A DNA stretch of 64,000 nucleotides from Annona cherimola (Eukaryota; Streptophyta; Magnoliopsida; Magnoliales; Annonaceae). The stretch covers positions 25,277,335 to 25,341,334 of the forward strand of contig CM059977.1 of the NCBI GenBank assembly GCA_030490835.1, given 5' to 3'. Positions within the stretch are counted from its first letter, which is position 1. Every line of letters begins with the position of its first letter. The position numbers and the translations under genes are program-made. Under the pieces are notes generated by a model. It ran no database searches. It was not told where the DNA came from and saw only the letters and a list, made by a program, of their open reading frames with translations. Below are positions 57,946 through 64,000 of the stretch, piece by piece.

Positions 57946-59516
57946 CTTGCATTTGTTACTTCTTCTTCCTTCTTGTAGATTCTTTACTTTCATTTTGATC
58001 TTTAGATGTTCTTGAAAGGTTTGTTGTGAAATGAAGTATGAATGGCAGCATTTTTCCAATCTTCAGGAATACTTGTGAATTTTATGTACATGACTAGACA
58101 TTTCTGGTTTCTGTGGATCATGAAACCTCCCTTGACAAGGAATGATGTGTTGGCTCTTTAGACTTTGCCCCCATAATAGGTTTTTTCCATTGCCTTACCT
58201 ATTATTTAGAGGTAAGCTGGTGCTTATTCAATCCTCCTCACCCATCTGTTATTCTGTTTGAGTCCCTGCATTGCTTGGTCATTCAACTTGTCTCTTTGGC
58301 AATAAAATACAAACATTTTGACTTAAGGTCCATAAGTGAATGTTTGTTTAAGAAACAAAGCCATGTTGAGCATCAAACTCACTTCAGCAATTTTTCTTAT
58401 AAGCAACGAATTTTGCCACAATGTCGTTGCCAATAAACCGTGCATATCGTTGCCCATATTAGCATATGTGATGGCCCATTATATGGCAATGAAATTCATA
58501 CGAAATTCGCCAAAATTCCTATATTGACTGAAAAATGTACCAAGATCGGTTGCAAGAATTTTTGAGCTTGATCCATCTGCAGACGGAAGCAATGGAACCA
58601 ATGGTCCAGATTATATGCGGCATTTTTCAGGAAATGATCAGACAAACACACATGGGATATGATAGGGCCATTATCATTTGCGGCCGGCAGCCCAAAAACA
58701 AATTTTTTTTAAAAAAAATTTCGTTTTTTTTTTTCATGGACGAGTCTCAGATAATTACAGAAATGCCACTGTTTAAAAATCCAAAACAAATGCTTAAAAT
58801 TATCCAAAAATGGTAAAATCTAATTTATAGATTTAATACACCTAGATTTACTTGTCCACGAAAAAAACGAAAAGAATTAAAAAAAGATTAACAATTTGGA
58901 GTAAAAAGAATATAGATAAAATAGATGGGATAATTAAATAAAAAATGTAAATATATATATTAAAATGTGCACATGATAATATAAAAAGTAAGATAGTTAA
59001 ATAGTTGGATCTGTTTAGAAAAATGTAAAAATCAAGTAACAAAGTAAGAATAAAAAAAATTTTAAAACAGTGAGAGAATGATGTGAGTTAAGGGTAATAA
59101 CTAGAAATAAAAAGTATAAAATTAAAATTGATAAGTTATATGAAAAATGTAAAAAATGATTGAAATAAAAAAGAAATAAAAGAAAAAGAAGTGTCGCTAG
59201 TTAGTTGGGATGTGTAAAATTATACAAAAAGGCATGTGAGAATAAGTGATGTTTTTAGAACTTTTAATGTGTTCTCAAACAGGCTCTAAGATACCAAATC
59301 ATATCAAGAGGTTTGTAAGATGAAATATATATTTTTTTTTCCTTTACCAAATGCCAAACAAACCAAGTATGTAAAAGATGAAAAGAGACTAAATGATGCA
59401 ATGATTAAAAAGTAAAATGAACAAAAAGCAGAAATAATAGACATACTACATAAATGATAGGTAGATAATAATTAAGAATGTGAATTTAATGAGAAAAACA
59501 AAATGTTTATGTGGTT
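57946..59516. other. NET2 3' flank and intergenic DNA
   Basis: The 3' untranslated region includes AATAAAATAC near 58301. A family C relic lies near 58690-58880 and a degraded Tourist-like copy near 58950-59290. No gene was recognised. Confidence 0.45.
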
Positions 59517-59938
59517 TGTTATGCCCTGATCAATAGTCGCATGTATTATCCGCTTTGGACCTTGCGCCCCACACGGTTTTGTCCTTTTGGGTTCACCCCA
59601 AAAAGTGTCTCGACCATTTAACAAGAACCTCCACTTATAGCCCAAGTTCTTTCCTCCATCCTAACCGATGTGGGATGTTACATCCACCCTCCTTGGGGCT
59701 CCAGCGTCCTTGCTGGATGAGTTCCCGCTGGACACACCAGCAGGATATCGGGAGTCCTGCTCTGATACCATTTTGTCATGTCCTATTCAACAGTCGCAGA
59801 TATTGTCCACTTTGGGCCTTGCGCCCACACGGTTTTGTTTTTCTAGGCTCACGCCAAAAGACGCCTCAATCATTCAACCAAAATTTCTACTTATAACCCA
59901 AGCTCCCTCCTTCATCCTAATTGATGTAGGATACCACA
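59517..59938 (-). mobile_element. TRIM retrotransposon
   Basis: A terminal-repeat retrotransposon in miniature, 422 bp, minus strand. The 5' LTR is 59938-59774 (165 bp) and the 3' LTR 59682-59517 (166 bp); both begin TGT and end in ACA. The primer binding site follows the 5' LTR directly (minus strand TGGTATCAGAGCAGG, matching initiator Met-tRNA), and a polypurine tract AAGGAGGGTGGA precedes the 3' LTR. The internal region is under 100 bp and has no coding capacity. Flanks TGGTT (59512-59516) and TGATT (59939-59943) look like a 5-bp duplication with one change. The LTRs have clearly diverged, so the insertion is old. Confidence 0.9.
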
Positions 59939-60224
59939 TGATTGTTGCATGTCATATTAATCAACAGATAATAAAATGAGGAAAATTAGAGTTAGGTGAT
60001 TCAGTCATATGAAACGGAGATTAAAAAAAAATTGCACTGGCTGGGTGGAATATCAAAACGAAATAGTATTAGAAAACTAGAAAAAGCCCGAACAGAATAT
60101 GGTGACATTTCATTTGGAAAGCGTAAGAAACTGCTATTTATTTTTAAACAAGCCAGCAAATCTCAGGAACAAGCACAAAGTTTCAACAAATTCAGTGCCT
60201 GCCCCTCCTTTTCAGGAGAGAGCT

Positions 60225-62838
60225 TTATGTACTGAATGACACTTCCTTTACAATTCTTGCCCCCCTCCCCTTCGCCATATACAAACCCATGTGATGCATA
60301 ATATCCTGCAGGAACCAAGCAAACAACAGTCTTGATAGAATCATATGTCAGCTAAAGTACACACCATAATGATTTTTTTGAATCCAACTATTAGAAATGA
60401 ATTTTGATTCCTGAATAAAATCAATGTGCATCTAGCATTGATGTTCCTCAGTAACTTTCATTAATCCAGTCTTGCGCTATTGTCTAGAAACACACCCACA
60501 AAATTGCAAATGTAGAATCCAACTAAAACTGTAGTGATAGTATATGAAATTTGTTTATGTAAAACAATTAAAAAATCAAAACATGATACTTTGTACTTCT
60601 CCATGTTTGCCAAAGATTTTTCAATAAAAGTTCAATTGAGATTACTGATCAGAATTCGTCTCTGATATCAACTTTCATTACCTGAGGATGTGCCAAAGCC
60701 CCTTCGATATTCCTAGCGACATGAAGTGGAAGATCGTATGTGGCACATCCACGTGAGTACACCACTACATCCTCTAGAGTTGGTACAAGATTGAGATTCT
60801 TTGCAGAAATGACAGTCGACACAAAGTCTAAAACACAAATATCTGTACATATTCCCAGCACCAAAATCTGTGGGAGAAAAAAAAATCAGAATGCATCTTG
60901 TAATATGTTGCTGATATACCAAAGCTAGCATGTTGTGTTTGCACAACTACATTGACTTGTAGAACACTCTTCTACTAAACACAAATTGGGAAAAGCAAAA
61001 ATGGATCCCAATTAGGTACCACCTGAAATTGCAGTTAGTCCCATTCATATTCTACTTCAGTAATAGTTACATTGAAATTCGGCATTGACTCTCAACATGA
61101 AATGAGACCATCTGTGCAATTTTGCCATTGCATCCTGGTAGTTCAATGGCACATTCCCATGCATCAATAGTCAATGGCATTAATGACAATTAGTACTACA
61201 GTTCTTCAGTGCCCATTAAGACAGGAAATTAAAGAAACACTTACAACTTTGATTTTGTTGGATTTAACCCATTCCGCAAAGATATTGGAACCATCTTTCT
61301 CTGTCGACCCTATGAACCCATTGATGCATGATTTTCGCCTGACTGTAACATTTTGATCCTCCTCTAGCCATTTCAAAGCTGCAGGGGTTGCAACATGAGT
61401 AAACAACAGCCACAGAAATATCTACACACATAGAAGCATATGCAAGAAAGAGAAAATTCCAGCAAGAGCAAACACGGAAGCATATGCAAGAAAAAGAAAG
61501 ATTCCAACAAGAGCAAACATGGAAGCATTACGCAAGAAAGAGAAAATTCCAACAAGAGCAAACGACAAAGTTATCAATCATATAAAATATGAACAGCCTC
61601 TTCTGGCCATTTAGTAGAGAAACATTCCAGCTATTCAAAAATCTGATATCTGAGAAAACTAGATAGAGATGGCAGAAAACAACAGATTAACAAAGAAAAT
61701 CAAAGTGAGTACCAGGAACAAGGTCTTCTTCTCCTGTTCCAATTATGCAATGAGGTGGATATGGGTACTCAGGCTTGTCAGGATAGTGGGTATCAAGGAA
61801 GGCAAACACAGGCCATTTCCTTTCACAGAAGATCCTCGACAACCGCACAGATTCATCGACCATCTCAGAGATCTGCTTATTGGTTTCCACTGGAGCCTAC
61901 AGATGCAACCAACACGCAAGAAGGACTGCCTCAGAAACAGCATTAGAATCCAAAACCTGGCTTTTACACAGCAAAAAAATTGAACACCAAAAGAAAGAAA
62001 GAAAAAATCGAAACATTTCATCCAATAAGCACAACTTGCAAGTCTGCAACACAACAACGTTGAAAAAAGACACACTTAACAAACCTCAGATTTGTTTGTC
62101 TTCACCCAATTTAGAGCTATGGATACACCATGCCATTACATTTTAATTACCAAACAACTCTAGGTATTGTTTCATCCATACATATACTTCCAATCATTAT
62201 AACCACCGTTCTATTAAAAAATTCTATCGATATAACCTACATTTACAGTGCTTACAATCATTATCCATTATCCCCTTTACATCATTTATTTTCTTCCCAA
62301 CTTTTCATGTTCCATATTTCAATCCATGTATAGAAATGGTTATATGAAAATCATTTAAAAACAGAGAATAACAAAAATGTCAATATCCATCCCCCCACCC
62401 AAATCCCATAAATCCAAAAAACAAAGCCAAAATTACACAATTGGCGACAAGAAACCAACATAACAAACCAATTAAATAAATGAAGAATAGAACAAAAATG
62501 AGGAGGGAAATATCTTTTCAGTAACAAAACAAAGCGTGTATATGATCAAAACAAAAAGCTAGATTCTTATATGATTACGAGATGACAAAAACAAAAAGAT
62601 GAAACAAAACAAGACAAGACAAGACAAAAACCCAATATCAGCAACGTAAGCAGAAAAAGGATTTATAAAGTTTTTGGGTTGGCTTCATAATCACCAGATT
62701 CCCAGCCCCAACAGTGCAGAAGCCATTGACAACATCTACAAGAACAAGTCCTGTAGTTCTGGAATCTGTTATGCCCAAGACCAGAGCCTCTTCTTCATAG
62801 GGAATCTCGGCCTCCAGCTGATCCAACATCTCTTGCAT
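60225..62838 (-). CDS. NIC1: Nicotinamidase
   Basis: Converts nicotinamide to nicotinate plus ammonia in the plant NAD salvage cycle. Minus-strand exons in order: 62838-62695, 61896-61713, 61378-61245, 60867-60682 and 60305-60225; all junctions are GT-AG and in phase, giving 242 aa (Arabidopsis NIC1 244). The isochorismatase-fold triad is intact: D35 (LVDVVNGF), K125 (RRKSCINGF) and C165 (ICTDICV). Metal ligands D83 and H85 (LDTHYPD) and H97 (PPHCIIGT) are present, as is the conserved DVVVYSRGCATYDLPLHVA. The short last exon supplies MHHMGLYMAKGRGA and the stop. The start is the first in-frame ATG after an upstream TAG; a second ATG three codons later is possible. Intron 1 (about 800 bp) carries a Tourist-like relic and intron 2 a minisatellite. 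Confidence 0.95.
61432..61564. repeat. Three-copy minisatellite in NIC1 intron 2
   Basis: Three direct units of about 44-46 bp, each like GAAGCATATGCAAGAAAGAG followed by AAAATTCCAACAAGAGCAAAC. Point differences distinguish the copies. Likely length-polymorphic. Confidence 0.9.
62140..62360. mobile_element. Tourist-like MITE relic in NIC1 intron 1
   Basis: Weakly preserved minus-orientation body (CTTACAATCATTATCCATTA, CCCCTTTACATCATTTATTTT). The ends are lost. Confidence 0.35.
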
Positions 62839-63309
62839 CCGAATCCGAACTTGCAGGGAATACGGCTGCTGCTGCTCCTAATTTTGGGAAATATGTGGCG
62901 TCAGTAAGATCTAGTTGTCAACTCCAAAATCCTAATCCGAACGGCAGTGTTTTAACAAACAGATCCATGTTTCAAATTCACATTTTAGCCCCGCCACGAC
63001 GTTGAATTAGTCAAGTCAACCATTAGTTTTTTACGGATTAATTCAAAATGTCAAGTCAACCATTAGTCAACCATTAGTTTTTTATGTAACCATAACTCAT
63101 ATTTAGATATATGATCACATTTTTTATAAAAATGGTATAAATTATTATATATTGTACTCATAATTTTAAATATGACAATACAATGACTTAAAATGATGTG
63201 AAGTTATAAAAATCAATTTCTTTTGATAAAAATAAAAGGAAGCTATTTTAACTGGACATTATAAAAAAACAACGAACCGGTATGAAAAGCGCAAAACAAA
63301 AGCAGACTC
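62839..63309. other. NIC1 promoter region
   Basis: Upstream of the minus-strand NIC1 start. There is a near-tandem repeat GTCAAGTCAACCATTAGT near 63011-63080 (TCAAGTCAACCATTAG twice, then TCAACCATTAG again). No TATA box is obvious. Confidence 0.45.
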
Positions 63310-63327
63310 AATCACTATGATGCTCAC

Positions 63328-63668
63328 CAACCGAGGCTAGCTCGGTTGGTCGGTGTCAGGGGCGCGGAAACGCGCGCCGGCTGGAGGGCGGAGGTTCGAA
63401 TCGCGCGGGGCGCGAAATGCGTGCGCGGGCGGAAAAAACAAGCGTGGGAGAAAAGTGGTCTCCCGGATGGTGGAGTGTGGGAGCGGGTAGTCTCCCAGGT
63501 GCTTCGTTGGAAGCTGTGTCTTCCTTATTCTTTCGTGGAGCTGTGTCTCCAGATTTCTTTGGGAACATGTGTCCCTTATATTTGTAAGAATGTCTCAGAT
63601 CTTCAAGTATAATATGTGTTGAGATATATGTAATTGTACCAATCAAAAAAAAAAAAAAAAAAAAAAAA
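63328..63668 (+). mobile_element. tRNA-derived SINE, intact, exact 17-bp duplication
   Basis: A complete SINE of 341 bp including a long A tail, flanked by ATCACTATGATGCTCAC at 63311-63327 and 63669-63685, exact over 17 bp. The pol III A box (GGCTAGCTCGGTTGG) and B box (GGTTCGAATCG, 63393-63403) are both present. The body carries GGTCTCCC/GTCTCCCAG/GTGTCTTCC/GTGTCTCCAG modules, then TTGTAAGAATGTCTCAGA and TATGTGTTGAGATATATG. The head is very GC- and CpG-rich. It looks like the youngest SINE in the window. Confidence 0.95.
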
Positions 63669-63685
63669 ATCACTATGATGCTCAC

Positions 63686-64000
63686 ATACTGTTTCTTAGA
63701 AACGTTATTGCAAATTTATCATTTTAAAAAATTTTACTATATTATTAAGCAAAATGTAAATACATTGTTATAATTGAAAATATGAGCAAAAGATGTGGTT
63801 ATGTATAATATTTTTATAAATGTGTGCTATATATAAAAATACAGATATAAGTTGTGGTCATATTCATAATTAACTCTTTTTCAAATTAAATCCTAGCTCG
63901 AGAAAAACGTATTAATGGAATACCTAGTGAAAGATATAAATTAGAATCTTTTGGGAGTAATTAAAATTTTTTAAAAAAAAACTTTTCTAGCAGCATGGGC
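63686..64000. other. AT-rich DNA, nothing recognised
   Basis: AT-rich sequence at the right edge with no coding, RNA or bounded repeat feature that I can support. Confidence 0.5.

Noticed and set aside
1..64000. CRISPR arrays, rRNA and functional tRNA genes, full-length retrotransposons
   Set aside because: No spaced direct-repeat array, no intact tRNA cloverleaf (tRNA-like boxes belong to SINEs) and no gag, pol or transposase coding sequence was found.

Overview
This is an AT-rich nuclear window from a flowering plant. The evidence is canonical GT-AG introns, chloroplast- and plant-specific protein families (EXECUTER1, NET2, plant nicotinamidase) and dense non-autonomous plant transposons. 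The species cannot be named from the sequence; the low gene density (six genes in 64 kb) suits a medium to large genome.

Layout. The first 0.6 kb has a telo-box and a (GA)n tract and may be the leader of a gene lying to the left. Six gene models were assembled exon by exon: beta-ureidopropionase PYD3 (2365-5668, +, 418 aa); a short two-exon gene for a secreted cysteine-rich thionin-like peptide (8061-8335, -, 60 aa); EXECUTER1 (13098-22450, +, 11 exons, 695 aa); a conserved plant protein of unknown function (37275-40031, +, 188 aa); a NET2-type actin-binding NETWORKED protein (53937-57945, +, 955 aa); and nicotinamidase NIC1 (60225-62838, -, 5 exons, 242 aa). The six genes are unrelated neighbours. 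The only loose functional link is that PYD3 (pyrimidine breakdown) and NIC1 (NAD salvage) are both nucleotide-metabolism enzymes.

Between and inside the genes lie many small non-autonomous mobile elements, and no transposase, gag or pol reading frame was seen. They include: Tourist-like MITEs with GGGTGTGTTTG ends (one with an exact TAA duplication); long foldback elements with GGGTAATTTGC ends (one with an exact 9-bp duplication, as in Mutator-like elements); a hAT-type CCGGTT palindrome with an exact 8-bp duplication; several further hairpin families; SINEs, most with 15-17 bp target-site duplications; and a TRIM retrotransposon with two 165-bp LTRs.

The most notable structure is at 45205-47219. 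Inverted arms matching the GGGTAATTTGC foldback family enclose fragments of two unrelated genes, an L-type lectin domain and an ABCG half-transporter. This looks like a Pack-MULE-type gene-capture element, later hit by a nested hairpin insertion. Introns also carry local tandem duplications (PYD3 intron 2, EXECUTER1 intron 1, NIC1 intron 2).
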